59,900 nt of DNA from positions 1 through 59,900 of the forward strand of contig NZ_AKKE01000079.1 of assembly GCF_000281975.1 (NCBI RefSeq), in the 5' to 3' direction. Source of the DNA: Novosphingobium sp. AP12 (GTDB taxonomy: Bacteria > Pseudomonadota > Alphaproteobacteria > Sphingomonadales > Sphingomonadaceae). Every line of letters starts with the position of its first letter. Position 1 is the stretch's first letter. The notes under the pieces were generated by a model. The model had not been told where the DNA came from and searched no databases. It saw nothing but the letters and a program-made list of their open reading frames with translations. The position numbers and the translations under genes are program-made. Shown piece after piece: positions 1 through 11,912 of this stretch.

Positions 1-1787
1 ATACGGCCGGCCGGCCGCTGCCGCAGACCGCTGCCGGGCGGCTCCTGCTGCTGCTGGCCGAAGTTGTCGCCGAGCAGGCTGCACCGGTGCCCCTCATCGC
101 GCTGCTGGTTCACCCATTGGCCGGCGGTGGAGAACGCCGCGCACGCTGGCTGGAGAATGCGCGGCGGCTCGATCTTGCGCTGCGCGGCCCGCGTCCGGGC
201 ACCGGGCTGGCAGCGCTTGCCGCTCGTGCCGAGGAGGCCAAGTTAGGCGACTGGTGGACCGAGGTGGAAGCCATGCTCGCGCCATTGATGGCGCTCGCCG
301 ACGCAGAACCGCTGGAGGCACTGCTCGGCATGCTGGCCGGCGCGGCGGAGGGGCTTTGCGGAGAGGTGCTCTGGGCCGGCGCCGACGGCCGCGCTCTCAG
401 CGCCTTCGTCGAGGAACTGCGCGGCGCGGCGGCCGTGGCGGGGACGCTGCTCGACCCGCGCGACCTGCACGCCGTGCTGCGCGACGCGATGGACCGCGTC
501 TCGGTGCGTCCCCCCTGGGGCGGCCACCCGCGCGTGTCGATCTACGGTCTGCTGGAGGCGCGGATGAGCCGCGCCCATCTTGTTATCTGCGGTGGACTGG
601 TCGAGGGCGTATGGCCCGCCAGCCCGGCGCAGGATTCCCTGCTCCCACCCGCCGTATTGCGCGCGCTGGGTGTGCCGGGCGCGGATTTCCGGATTGGCCT
701 TGCCGCGCACGATCTTGCTGCCACGCTCGGCGCGCCCGAGGTGGTGCTGAGCTGGGCGCAGCGCGACGAAGGCGGCCCGGTCATCCCCTCGCGTTTCGTG
801 CTGCGCGTGCGCGCCATGCTCGGCGACCAGCTAGAACGGCATGTGGAGCGCACGGCGCTGCGCCTGGCGCGCCTGATCGACGATGCCGCCTCGGTTCCGC
901 CGCATCCTCGCCCGCAGCCGATGCCCTCCGAGGAGCAGCGCCGGGTCGATCTCTCCGTTACCGGGCTCGACCGCCTGCGCGGCGATCCCTACCAGTTCTA
1001 CGCGAACTCGATCCTTGGGCTGCGCAGCATCGATGGACTCGACGCCGAGCCAAGCGCGGCCTGGCGGGGCGAAGTCGCGCACAAGATCATGGAGCTATGG
1101 CACCGGGCGGGCGAACCCGAGGGCGCCCTCCACGCCATCGCGCAAGAGGTGCTGAAGGAGGAGAACGCACACCCGCTCATGCGTGTGCTGTGGTGGCCGC
1201 GCCTCTCCGCCGCGCTGGAGACGTTCGAGCAAAGCATTCTTGCCGCAAAGGCAGCGGGCCGGCAAGTCCTCGCCGTCGAGGCATGGGGCGACATGCGCCA
1301 CCGCGACGTGCGCATCCACGGGCGCGCCGACCGGCTTGACCGGCGCGAGGACGGCACTCTCGCCGTGGTCGACTACAAAACCGGCCAGCCGCCGACCGGC
1401 AGGCGGGTTCAGGAAGGCTTCGCGCTCCAGCTCGGACTCGTCGGCCTGATCGCTGAGGCCGGCGGGTTCGAGAGCGTTGCAGGCAAGGCGGAAGGCTTCG
1501 AATATTGGTCGATGGCGAAGTCCAAAGACGGCTCGATGGGATATATGTTTGAGCCAGTTCTGGAGGGCCGCAAGAAGTCCGGCATACCGCGTGAGGATTT
1601 CCTGCCCGAGACGCAGCGGTTCCTCGACGATGCGCTCGATCGCTGGATACTGGGCTCCGAGCCCTTCACCGCGCGGCTCAACCCGGAACTCGGCAGCTAT
1701 GCCGACTACGACCAGTTGATGCGTCTGGATGAATGGATCACGTCGCTCGGCGGTTCCAGCAGGCACGACAGCGAGGATACGGCATGA
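1..1787 (+). CDS. addB: Double-strand break repair protein AddB, C-terminal part
   Basis: This is the AddB subunit of the AddAB helicase-nuclease, which processes double-strand ends for RecA-dependent repair. The frame is open from base 3, so the start lies outside the window and 594 residues are visible. The C-terminal third carries a PD-(D/E)XK (RecB-like) nuclease site, with DGTLAVVDYKTGQPP near base 1366-1390 as the catalytic D...YK element. The inactivated helicase-like region is upstream. The stop overlaps the start of addA by ATGA, so the two are translationally coupled, as is usual for this pair. The identification is by motif and by the partner gene. Confidence 0.9.
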   Translation, partial: TAGRPLPQTAAGRLLLLLAEVVAEQAAPVPLIALLVHPLAGGGERRARWLENARRLDLALRGPRPGTGLAALAARAEEAKLGDWWTEVEAMLAPLMALADAEPLEALLGMLAGAAEGLCGEVLWAGADGRALSAFVEELRGAAAVAGTLLDPRDLHAVLRDAMDRVSVRPPWGGHPRVSIYGLLEARMSRAHLVICGGLVEGVWPASPAQDSLLPPAVLRALGVPGADFRIGLAAHDLAATLGAPEVVLSWAQRDEGGPVIPSRFVLRVRAMLGDQLERHVERTALRLARLIDDAASVPPHPRPQPMPSEEQRRVDLSVTGLDRLRGDPYQFYANSILGLRSIDGLDAEPSAAWRGEVAHKIMELWHRAGEPEGALHAIAQEVLKEENAHPLMRVLWWPRLSAALETFEQSILAAKAAGRQVLAVEAWGDMRHRDVRIHGRADRLDRREDGTLAVVDYKTGQPPTGRRVQEGFALQLGLVGLIAEAGGFESVAGKAEGFEYWSMAKSKDGSMGYMFEPVLEGRKKSGIPREDFLPETQRFLDDALDRWILGSEPFTARLNPELGSYADYDQLMRLDEWITSLGGSSRHDSEDTA

Positions 1788-4700
1788 GCGGTCCCGCTAC
1801 CGTCCACCCGCTGCATGGCAATCAGATGCGCGCGGTCGATCCTCAGCAGACGGTGTGGCTCTCCGCCTCCGCCGGCACCGGCAAGACGCAGGTGTTGTCC
1901 TCGCGCGTGCTGCGCCTTTTGCTGCAGCCAGGCGTGGACCCCTCACAGGTCCTCTGCCTCACATTCACAAAGGCCGGCGCCACCGAGATGGCGGCGCGGA
2001 TCAACGGCACGCTGGCGGAGTGGGTGCGGCTGAACGATGCCTCGCTCGGCATGCGCCTCGCCGCGATCGGGGCGGAAGGCACCGAAGACAACAAGGCGCG
2101 CGCCCGCACGCTGTTCGCCGCCGTGCTCGACAGTCCGGGCGGGGGGCTGCGGATAGACACGATCCACGCCTTCTCGCAGTGGCTGCTCGCGACCTTCCCG
2201 CAGGAGGCCGATCTCATTCCCGGCAGCCGTCCGATGGAGGAGCGCGAGCGGGACCTGTTGGCGCGGCAGGTGCTGGCCGACCTGCTGGTCGATGCGCAGG
2301 ATGATCCGCTGGGCGACGCGGGCCTGCTGAAGGCAGTCGAGCAACTCTCGCTGCGCCACGGGCCGGACGCGGTCATGGGCTTCCTGCTGCGCTGCGCCTC
2401 GGCGCGGGCTGCGTGGTTCGGTGCAGGCGGCTGGCAGGTGGGCGACATGCGCGCCAATGTGCTTCGCCTCGTCGGACTGCCGGCGGACGCGGATGGTGAC
2501 TGGCTCGCCGCGCAGTGCGCAGATACTGCGTTCGACGTGGTTTCGCTGCGGCGCTGCATGGAGGTGAACCATCAGTGGGGGACCAAGACCGGGCTCGCCG
2601 CCGTCGATGCGATCAGCGAGTGGTTGCTGGGCGACGCTGCGCAGCGGGCCGCGGGTATCGACTCGCTGGCGAAGGAATTCCTGACGCAGAAGGGCGAGAC
2701 CAAGGCGAGCAAGTCGCAGGACAAGCTCGACCCCCAATACCCTGAATATTGCGCCCATGTCGTGGCGGGCATCGCAGCAATCCGCTCGGCGCGGGCGCTG
2801 TTGTCGCTGGCCGACCGGCTCGTCCCGGCTCTCCGGCTGGGACGCGCCTTCGCGCTTGCCTGGGAAGAAGCCAAGCAGCGTGAAGGGTTGATCGATTTCG
2901 ACGACCAGATCCGCCGCGCCGCCGACCTGCTCGGCAACCGGGCACAGGCGGACTGGATCCGTTACAAGCTCGATCGCCGTTTCGACCACATCCTTGTCGA
3001 CGAGGCGCAGGACACCAATGCCGCGCAGTGGGACATCATCTTTGCCATGGCGGGAGAGTTCTGGGCAGGCCTCGGCCAGCACAAAGACCGGCCCGAAGGC
3101 GTGATGCGCACGCTGTTCGTGGTCGGCGACTACAAGCAGGCGATCTTCCGCTTCCAGGGCACGAGCCCTGAAAACTTCCGCCGGGCCGCCGACCGCGTGC
3201 GGCGCGAGATGGGCGAGGCTGCACAGAACGCGCAGATGCTGCGCAGCAACTTCGCGCCGCGTGACCTGCTGGAACTGGGGCTCGACCGCTCGTTTCGCAC
3301 GGCGCAGAGCGTACTCGACTTCGTCGACAATGCCATCGCCGGGGTCGGCCACGAGAACTTCGGGCTCGACGCGCCTCCCGAGCGGCACGAGGGGCAGGAG
3401 CGTCCCGGATACGTCGCGCTCTGGCGCCCGGTGAGCGAAAGCGCCGATGACGAGGACGACGACACCGGCGAGGGCGACGAGGACGGCACCGCGCCCAATT
3501 GGCTCTCGCGTCCCGACCGACAGATGGCCGAGCGCATCGCCCTGCAGGTGCGCGAATGGCTCGATCGCCAGGGGCCGGGCCTGACGCTGGTAAAGGGCGG
3601 CAAGCGGCGCGCGGGCGCGGGCGACATCATGGTCCTGGTGCGCCAGCGCAAGGAACTGGCCGGCTTGATCGTCGCCAGGCTTCATGCAGCGGGTGTGCCG
3701 GTGGCGGGGGTGGACCGCCTGCGCCTTGGCGCACCGCTGGCGGTCAAGGACCTGGTGGCCGCGCTGCGCTTCGCGGTGCAGCCGCTCGACGACCTGAACC
3801 TCGCTTCGTTACTGGTGTCGCCGCTCGTCGGGTGGAGCCAGGAGCAGTTGCTGGCCCATGCCTGGCGGCCGAGGCACACGCACTTGTGGGACCACATGCG
3901 CCGCTCGCGCGAGCCGGAGGTCGGCGCAGTCATGGCGCAGCTGGGAGCGCTGCTCGCCAAGGCCGACTACGATCCGCCGCAGGACCTGCTGCACTGGCTT
4001 TTGGTCGGGCCGTGGCAGGGGCGGCGGCGCCTGGTGGCAAGGCTGGGGACCGAGGCCAACGACCCGATCGACGAACTCATAAACGCGGCGCGCGCCTATG
4101 TCGTCACGGACACGCCGAGCCTCGCAGGGTTTCTCGCGTGGTTCGATGCGGGCGACGGTGAACTGAAGCGCGAGGCGGACAACGCGGCCGGGCTCGTGCG
4201 GGTGATGACGGTCCACGGATCGAAGGGGCTGCAGGCGCCGATCGTGATCCTCGCCGATGCCACGAGTAACCCTGACAATGCGCGAGAGCGCGGGCTGGAC
4301 CTCCCCGATCCGGCGAACGAGGCCCGGGCGATTCCACTGCCACCGCTGTCGAAGGACGAGAAGCAGGGGCGGATCGCCGCACATATCGAGGCAGCACGCA
4401 GCGCCGACGAGCAGGAGCATTGGCGCCTGCTCTACGTCGCCATGACGCGGGCCGAGGAGGCGCTGTTCGTCGGCGGCGCGCTGAGTGCGAGGGACCGCGA
4501 CGGACCAAGTCCCAAGAGTTGGTACGCGCGCCTGCGCGAGCTTTTCCAGCCTGACGCCGAGATTGCTGACCCGATCTGGGGCGCTCGGTGCGAGCATGGG
4601 GCGCTCGTCGAGTCAGTGCCGGTCGTGGCGGGGGCGCCGCAGCTGGACCTGCGTGAGCCGCTGCCGACCTGGCTGGAGCGCGTACCACCGGCCGAGCCGC

Positions 4701-5293
4701 GTCCGCCGCGTCCGTTGGCGCCGTCCGCGCTCGGCGAGGAGGATGCGCCCGATCCGCCGTTCCCGCCCGGCGCTGGCAGCGATGCCGCCCGGCGCGGTAC
4801 GTTGGTTCACAAGCTGCTCGAGCGTTTGCCCGATGTCGGTGTCGACCGGCGTGAGGCGGCCGGGCAGGCGTGGCTGAAGCGACATGCGGCAGACCTTGGC
4901 GTTACAGACCGGGACGCATTGCTGGCGAGCGCCCTGGCGGTGCTGGACAATCCCGAATGGGCGGACCTGTTCACGCCCGACAGCCTTGCCGAAGTGCCGG
5001 TTGCGGCGGTCGTCGGGGGGCAAGTGGTGGCGGGGACGATCGACCGGCTGGTCATCGAACCCGGCCGCGTGCGCCTTGTCGATTACAAGAGCGCGCGGCG
5101 CCCTCCCGAGACGGTCGATGCGGTACCGGTGGGCGTACTCCGCCAGATGGGGGCTTACGCCGCTGCGCTGGAGGCGACCTTCCCCGGACGCGAGATCGAC
5201 GTAGCGCTGCTCTACACCGCCGTTCCTCGTCTCATCGAAGTGCCTGCCGAACTGCTGGCGCTCCACAAGCCGGACTTGGCGCCTCGCGAGTAA
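1784..5293 (+). CDS. addA: Double-strand break repair helicase AddA
   Basis: This 1169-residue UvrD/RecB-family (SF1A) helicase with a C-terminal nuclease is the motor subunit of AddAB. Visible motifs in order are Walker A SASAGTGKTQVL near residue 27-38, DEAQDTNAAQW (Walker B/motif II), GDYKQAIFRFQG (motif III), VMTVHGSKGLQAP (motif V region), YVAMTRAEEALF (motif VI), and VRLVDYKSARRPPE of the PD-(D/E)XK nuclease near the C terminus. The ATG at 1784 was chosen over an upstream in-frame start because it overlaps the addB stop and the encoded N terminus leads directly into the Q-motif (NQMRAVDP) and Walker A. Length is normal for alphaproteobacterial AddA. Confidence 0.96.
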   Translation: MSGPATVHPLHGNQMRAVDPQQTVWLSASAGTGKTQVLSSRVLRLLLQPGVDPSQVLCLTFTKAGATEMAARINGTLAEWVRLNDASLGMRLAAIGAEGTEDNKARARTLFAAVLDSPGGGLRIDTIHAFSQWLLATFPQEADLIPGSRPMEERERDLLARQVLADLLVDAQDDPLGDAGLLKAVEQLSLRHGPDAVMGFLLRCASARAAWFGAGGWQVGDMRANVLRLVGLPADADGDWLAAQCADTAFDVVSLRRCMEVNHQWGTKTGLAAVDAISEWLLGDAAQRAAGIDSLAKEFLTQKGETKASKSQDKLDPQYPEYCAHVVAGIAAIRSARALLSLADRLVPALRLGRAFALAWEEAKQREGLIDFDDQIRRAADLLGNRAQADWIRYKLDRRFDHILVDEAQDTNAAQWDIIFAMAGEFWAGLGQHKDRPEGVMRTLFVVGDYKQAIFRFQGTSPENFRRAADRVRREMGEAAQNAQMLRSNFAPRDLLELGLDRSFRTAQSVLDFVDNAIAGVGHENFGLDAPPERHEGQERPGYVALWRPVSESADDEDDDTGEGDEDGTAPNWLSRPDRQMAERIALQVREWLDRQGPGLTLVKGGKRRAGAGDIMVLVRQRKELAGLIVARLHAAGVPVAGVDRLRLGAPLAVKDLVAALRFAVQPLDDLNLASLLVSPLVGWSQEQLLAHAWRPRHTHLWDHMRRSREPEVGAVMAQLGALLAKADYDPPQDLLHWLLVGPWQGRRRLVARLGTEANDPIDELINAARAYVVTDTPSLAGFLAWFDAGDGELKREADNAAGLVRVMTVHGSKGLQAPIVILADATSNPDNARERGLDLPDPANEARAIPLPPLSKDEKQGRIAAHIEAARSADEQEHWRLLYVAMTRAEEALFVGGALSARDRDGPSPKSWYARLRELFQPDAEIADPIWGARCEHGALVESVPVVAGAPQLDLREPLPTWLERVPPAEPRPPRPLAPSALGEEDAPDPPFPPGAGSDAARRGTLVHKLLERLPDVGVDRREAAGQAWLKRHAADLGVTDRDALLASALAVLDNPEWADLFTPDSLAEVPVAAVVGGQVVAGTIDRLVIEPGRVRLVDYKSARRPPETVDAVPVGVLRQMGAYAAALEATFPGREIDVALLYTAVPRLIEVPAELLALHKPDLAPRE

Positions 5294-5371
5294 AGCTTTC
5301 GCGAGTCGCCGTTGCGTCCTTTCGTTTCGTCCCTAGATTGCTGCCCAACCCGTTTTTCCAGGAGTCCTTTC

Positions 5372-5692
5372 ATGTCCACCATTGCCGTTACCGACGCCAG
5401 CTTCGAGGACGACGTCCTCAAGTCCGACAAGCCCGTTCTCGTCGATTTCTGGGCGGACTGGTGCGGTCCGTGCAAGATGATCGGCCCGGCTCTTGAAGAG
5501 ATCGGCGAGGAACTGGCCGACAAGGTGACCATCGCCAAGATGGACATCATGGCCAACACCGGCATTCCCGCAGAGATCGGCGTGAAGTCGATCCCGCTGC
5601 TGGTGCTGTTCAAGGACGGCAAGGCCGTCGCCCAGAAGCTCGGCGCAGCGCCGAAGAACGCGCTCAAGGGTTGGCTCGAGAGCGAACTCTGA
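5372..5692 (+). CDS. trxA: Thioredoxin
   Basis: This 106-residue cytoplasmic thioredoxin reduces protein disulfides using electrons from thioredoxin reductase. The active site WADWCGPCKMIGPAL and the cis-proline segment (IPLLV) are both present, and the length is exactly that of TrxA. An upstream in-frame start would add 20 arginine- and cysteine-rich residues with no thioredoxin match; the ATG at 5372 is preceded by GGAG at 5361 and was preferred. It follows addA by 78 bp on the same strand, an arrangement common in sphingomonads. A clear terminator follows. Confidence 0.98.
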   Translation: MSTIAVTDASFEDDVLKSDKPVLVDFWADWCGPCKMIGPALEEIGEELADKVTIAKMDIMANTGIPAEIGVKSIPLLVLFKDGKAVAQKLGAAPKNALKGWLESEL

Positions 5693-5720
5693 GCCTTCGG
5701 CCTGATCGGTCGGATATGTG

Positions 5721-5757
5721 AAAGGCCCCTGCCGCTGAGAAGCGGCGGGGGCTTTTT
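5721..5757 (+). terminator. Rho-independent terminator after trxA
   Basis: A GC-rich inverted repeat (GCCCCTGCCGCT paired with AGCGGCGGGGGC, loop GAGA) is followed by CTTTTT. It lies between the convergent ends of trxA and the phosphatase gene. The A-rich 5' flank means that it could also serve the minus strand. Confidence 0.9.
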
Positions 5758-5761
5758 CGTG

Positions 5762-6571
5762 TCAGGCGATCCTGGCGGCGATGGCGGCGAACTCGTCCCA
5801 AAGTGCGGGGCTCGATGCTCCGATGAGGTCGCGGCGTTCGTATTCGTCGACGCGGTAGGGGGTGCCGTCGGGGCGTGCAGCCTTGCCGCCGGCCTCGTTG
5901 AGGAACAGCACGCCCGCCGCATGGTCCCACGGCAAGGTGCGGTTGAAGACCGAGATGTCATTGGTACCCAGCACCAGCCGGGGATATTGCTCGGCGGCGC
6001 AGCGCGGGATGTCGACGAGGCGGTAGTGCGGGGCGATGTGGGTCAGGACCTTCTCGCGCGCACCTTCGTCGAGGAAGACAGTCGAAATCGCGGCGACCGG
6101 TGGGTTTTCGCCGGTTGTGCGGGCGGCGATCCGCCCGCCGTCGATCCATGCGCCTTCGCCCGGCGCGGCGCGGCAGAAGCGGCCGGTCAGGCAGTCGAGA
6201 ATCCAGCCGCCGAGGATGTCGCCCCGGTCCGCGAGCGCGACGAGTACGCCGAAGGGCGGCTTGCCGGCAGCGAAGTTGTTGGTGCCGTCGAGCGGGTCGA
6301 CGATCCAGCAGGGGCCGTGCTTCAGTCGCTCCATCACTGATGCATCCGCGAAGACCGCTTCCTCGCCGACCACCGCCGCTTCGGGCAGGAGCGCGGCGAG
6401 ACGGTCGGTCAGCAAGGCCTCGGCTTCGCGGTCCGCGACGGTGACGACGTCGTCCGCCGCCTTGTTGTCGATCTCGCTGGCGGCGAGCGTCTGATAGCGC
6501 GGGAGGATCGCGCGTTCGCTGGCCTCGCGCATGATCGCCTCGACGGCGGAGTGGAGGGCGGGGGTCATCAT
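5762..6571 (-). CDS. Inositol monophosphatase family protein (histidinol-phosphatase-like)
   Basis: This 269-residue protein is a Mg-dependent phosphatase of the inositol monophosphatase superfamily. The metal-binding motifs are GEEAVF near residue 70 and WIVDPLDGTNNF near residue 90, with the GGWILDCLTGRF segment following. In alphaproteobacteria such genes are often HisN, removing phosphate from histidinol phosphate, but motif reading alone cannot separate HisN from inositol-1-phosphatase. The ATG at 6571 overlaps the TGA of the upstream GST gene (ATGATGA), which fixes the start; an adjacent second ATG at 6568 is possible. It is the last gene of an argJ-GST-phosphatase operon. Confidence 0.88.
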   Translation of the reverse strand: MMTPALHSAVEAIMREASERAILPRYQTLAASEIDNKAADDVVTVADREAEALLTDRLAALLPEAAVVGEEAVFADASVMERLKHGPCWIVDPLDGTNNFAAGKPPFGVLVALADRGDILGGWILDCLTGRFCRAAPGEGAWIDGGRIAARTTGENPPVAAISTVFLDEGAREKVLTHIAPHYRLVDIPRCAAEQYPRLVLGTNDISVFNRTLPWDHAAGVLFLNEAGGKAARPDGTPYRVDEYERRDLIGASSPALWDEFAAIAARIA

Positions 6572-7191
6572 GTCAGCGGGATCATGACCTGCGCCGCGAA
6601 GCCGGGCCTTTGCCGGATGCGATCGTACCACTCCGCCACGGCCGGAAACTCCGGCTTATCGAATGGGAGGCTGAACCAGGTGTAGGCGTAGACGCCCATG
6701 GGGATGTCGCCGATGCCGAACTGGCCGCCGGAAAGCCATGGCTTTTTACCGAGATATTTCTCCAGCACGGCGAGGTGGCGGGCGCAGGCGTCGATGCCGT
6801 GCGCGATGGCTTCGTGGTCCCACTGTTCCCGCGGCGTGCGGGCGAAGTTGAGGAAAGGCACGCGCTGGGCGTCCGCATAGGCGAACTGCCAGTCCATCCA
6901 GCGGTCGGCAAGGGCGCGGTCGATGGGGTCGCGGGGGAACCAGCGTTCGCCGCCGTATTCGGCGGCCATATAGCGCAGGATCGCGTTGGATTCCCACAAG
7001 ATGACCTTGCCGTCCTCGATCATCGGGATCAGGCGGTTCGGGTTCTTGGCGAGGTATTCGTCGGTGAAGCCGAACTGGCCGCCGATGTCGCGGCGCATGT
7101 AGTTCAGGCCCAGTTCCTCGGCGAACCAGGCGACTTTCTTGACGTTGTGGGAGTTCAGCCGTCCCCACAGGGTGAACGCGGGCTCCGCCAT
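6568..7191 (-). CDS. Glutathione S-transferase family protein
   Basis: This 207-residue soluble protein has an N-terminal thioredoxin-like GSH-binding domain (FTLWGRLNSHNVKKVAWFAEELGL, then IPMIEDGKVILWESNAILRYM, the typical P...ESxAI GSH-binding segment) and an all-helical C-terminal domain. It is predicted to conjugate or bind glutathione; the substrate is unknown. The ATG at 7191 was preferred to a longer reading because it lies two bases after the argJ stop and the GST fold begins at once. It is co-directional with argJ and overlaps the following phosphatase gene, so the three are probably one transcript. Confidence 0.93.
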   Translation of the reverse strand: MAEPAFTLWGRLNSHNVKKVAWFAEELGLNYMRRDIGGQFGFTDEYLAKNPNRLIPMIEDGKVILWESNAILRYMAAEYGGERWFPRDPIDRALADRWMDWQFAYADAQRVPFLNFARTPREQWDHEAIAHGIDACARHLAVLEKYLGKKPWLSGGQFGIGDIPMGVYAYTWFSLPFDKPEFPAVAEWYDRIRQRPGFAAQVMIPLT

Positions 7192-7193
7192 CG

Positions 7194-8420
7194 TCAGCTC
7201 CTGTAGTCGGCGTTGATGGAGATGTAGCCGTGCGTTAGATCGCAGGTCCACACCGTCGCGCTACCGTCGCCGAGGCCGAGGTCGACCTCGATGGTCACGT
7301 CCTGGCCCTTGAGGTGCGCGGTGACAGGGGCCTCGTCGTAGTCGGCCAGCGGCAGCCCCTCGCGCGCGGCCCAGGTGCCGCCGAAACCGATCGAGAGCTT
7401 GTCGCGGTCGGCGGGTTCGCCTGCCTTGCCCACGGCCATGACGACGCGGCCCCAGTTGGCGTCCTCACCGGCGATGGCGGTCTTGACCAGGGGCGAGTTG
7501 GCGATGGCCATGCCGACCTTCCGGGCGCTCTCGTCCGAGACGGCGCCGGTGACGCTCACGGCAATGAACTTCTGCGCGCCTTCGCCGTCGCGCACCACGA
7601 GGTGGGCGAGCTGGCGGCAGACGTCGTGGACGGCGGCGGCGAAGGCGTGGGCGCCCTCGCTCTGGAACGAGGCGATCGTTGCATTGCCGGCCTTGCCGGT
7701 GGCGAAGGCGAGCACGGTGTCACTGGTCGATGTGTCCGAATCGACGGTGATGCACGAGAAGGTGCGCTCGTTCGCGGCGGAGAGGCACGCCTGCAGGAAC
7801 CCGGGTTCGACCGCCGCGTCGGTGAAGAGGTAACCGAGCATCGTCGCCATGTCCGGCGCGATCATGCCTGAGCCCTTGATGATGGCGCTGATCGTGATCT
7901 TGGTTTCGCCGACCATCGCGGTCGCCGTGGCGCCCTTGGCGAAAGTGTCGGTCGTGGCGATGGTCTGGGCGGCGTCCTCCCAGGTGCAGGTCTCGGCGGT
8001 GAGGGCCTTTTCGACGCCTTCGCGCGCCTTGTCCTTGGGCAGCGGCACACCGATCACGCCGGTGGACGAGACGAAGACCTCGCCCGGCGCGCAGCCGAGG
8101 TGGGCGGAGACCTGTTCCATGATCTGCTCCACCGCCTCGCGGCCGCGGTAGCCGGTGAAGGCGTTGGAATTGCCGGCGTTCACCACCAGCGCGCGGGCGC
8201 GGCCATGCGCCACGTTCTCGCGGCCCAGCTCCACCTCGGTCGAGCAGCAGAGGTTGCGGGTGAACACGCCGGCGACGGCGGTGCCTTCTTCGAAGGTGAC
8301 GTATGTGAGGTCGCAGCGGCCCCAGTCCTTGTAGCCCGCCCGCACGACATGCGGTGTGACGCCGGCAATGGCAGGCAGGGCGGGGAAGGGCGAGGCGAGC
8401 GGGGAGACGGGATAGGCCAT
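7194..8420 (-). CDS. argJ: Bifunctional glutamate N-acetyltransferase/N-acetylglutamate synthase
   Basis: This 408-residue ArgJ recycles the acetyl group from N-acetylornithine to glutamate in arginine biosynthesis. The precursor self-cleaves at the conserved KGSGMIAPDMATMLGYL segment (about residue 180-197), giving alpha and beta chains with Thr as N-terminal nucleophile. The C-terminal SINADYRS ending is typical. A longer reading with a start at 8456 exists, but the family N terminus matches the ATG at 8420 (MAYPVSPLASPFP). It is the first gene of the argJ-GST-phosphatase group. Confidence 0.97.
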   Translation of the reverse strand: MAYPVSPLASPFPALPAIAGVTPHVVRAGYKDWGRCDLTYVTFEEGTAVAGVFTRNLCCSTEVELGRENVAHGRARALVVNAGNSNAFTGYRGREAVEQIMEQVSAHLGCAPGEVFVSSTGVIGVPLPKDKAREGVEKALTAETCTWEDAAQTIATTDTFAKGATATAMVGETKITISAIIKGSGMIAPDMATMLGYLFTDAAVEPGFLQACLSAANERTFSCITVDSDTSTSDTVLAFATGKAGNATIASFQSEGAHAFAAAVHDVCRQLAHLVVRDGEGAQKFIAVSVTGAVSDESARKVGMAIANSPLVKTAIAGEDANWGRVVMAVGKAGEPADRDKLSIGFGGTWAAREGLPLADYDEAPVTAHLKGQDVTIEVDLGLGDGSATVWTCDLTHGYISINADYRS

Positions 8421-8728
8421 GGCCGGAGGGCCTAGCGCGAGTTGATGACAGGTCAAGAGTCAGATCGCCAGCCTGCGCGAGCCGCGCGTTTCCGGGGCTG
8501 GGCAGCCAGGCGTATGGGCGCGATGGCCGTTGCGAATTCGTCGCGCTTTTGCGCCGGAGTTGTTGCCGTTCCGACGTAAGGCACGGCCATCTCATCGCGC
8601 CCAAGCGATTAACACCAAGGCAAAGAGAGGAGGGGCCGCGCCTCCTTCGTTGCAGCTTCTACAAACCTTTTCGGATTCGACGCTGTTGCCGGTGGACACG
8701 TCGCGGATGGCTCCTTATCTGGTCTGCG
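8421..8728. other. Intergenic region between argJ and the secA leader ORF
   Basis: These 308 bases separate divergent genes and should hold promoters for both sides. No convincing ORF was found. The one structure seen is an inverted repeat at 8628-8646 (AGGAGG, 7-base loop, CCTCCT) in the plus-strand leader. I could not assign -35/-10 elements with confidence. Confidence 0.5.
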
Positions 8729-9007
8729 ATGGCCCATCGCCTGCTCCTGACCTTGCTTGCCCTGCTGACGGGCCTTGCCGCGCAGATCGGCCCTGCCGAC
8801 GCGCGCGTGTCGCAGATGGCCAGCACGCAGCTGGTGGCGCCGCGCGAACTCGTCGCCGCCAAGGCGCCCCGGGCTCCTGTGGCCCTGGCGCGCCTGCCCG
8901 AACCAGGCCTGCGCAACACCCGTCTCCATGCCCCCCAGCGCATTGCCGCGCCGATCCCGGTTGCCGTCGCGACCGTCCTCACAGGCATAGACCGCGCCCG
9001 CGAATAA
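8729..9007 (+). CDS. Small exported protein encoded directly upstream of secA
   Basis: This 92-residue ORF has a clear Sec signal peptide: MAHR, a hydrophobic core LLLTLLALLTGLAAQ, and a likely cut after ADA near residue 26. The mature part is short, Ala/Pro/Arg-rich (VAAKAPRAPVALARLPEPG) and has no domain I recognise. The position, immediately before secA on the same strand with a 125-bp gap, is that of secM in gammaproteobacteria, but there is no sequence resemblance to the SecM arrest motif. No strong Shine-Dalgarno precedes the ATG at 8729, so the start is uncertain. It is real coding sequence on the evidence of the signal peptide; function unknown. Confidence 0.65.
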   Translation: MAHRLLLTLLALLTGLAAQIGPADARVSQMASTQLVAPRELVAAKAPRAPVALARLPEPGLRNTRLHAPQRIAAPIPVAVATVLTGIDRARE

Positions 9008-9020
9008 CGCGGGATTCGCG
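8997..9020 (+). promoter_or_regulatory. Two mutually exclusive hairpins over the stop codon of the secA leader ORF
   Basis: CCCGCG (8997-9002) pairs perfectly with CGCGGG (9008-9013) around a 5-base loop AATAA that contains the TAA stop. Alternatively CGCGAAT (8999-9005) pairs with ATTCGCG (9014-9020). The two cannot form together. The base pairing is certain; a regulatory role is inference. Confidence 0.4.
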
Positions 9021-9069
9021 CAACATTTCGCTGTCTCGCGAGCTTCCGACGCGCCCGGCCGGGTCTTTC

Positions 9070-9125
9070 AACCCTGGCCGCGGCGCGCGACCTTCGATCA
9101 TACGCATCCACGAATAACAGGGGTT
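9070..9125 (+). promoter_or_regulatory. Possible helix masking the secA ribosome binding site
   Basis: AACCCTG at 9070-9076 is complementary, with one bulge, to CAGGGGTT at 9118-9125, which contains the AGGGG Shine-Dalgarno of secA (ATG at 9133). Seen by eye only; not folded. Confidence 0.25.
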
Positions 9126-9132
9126 CCCCGCC

Positions 9133-11892
<2,760 letters not shown>

Positions 11893-11912
11893 CGTTCGAC
11901 CCCATTCGCTGG

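Noticed and set aside
5284..5306. Repeated CGCGAGT flanking the addA stop
   Set aside because: A short GC-rich repeat with no symmetry that suggests a site.
8861..8880. RAPV in the secA leader ORF as a known arrest motif
   Set aside because: Described alphaproteobacterial arrest motifs are RAPP or RAPG near the C terminus; this differs in the last residue and lies mid-protein.
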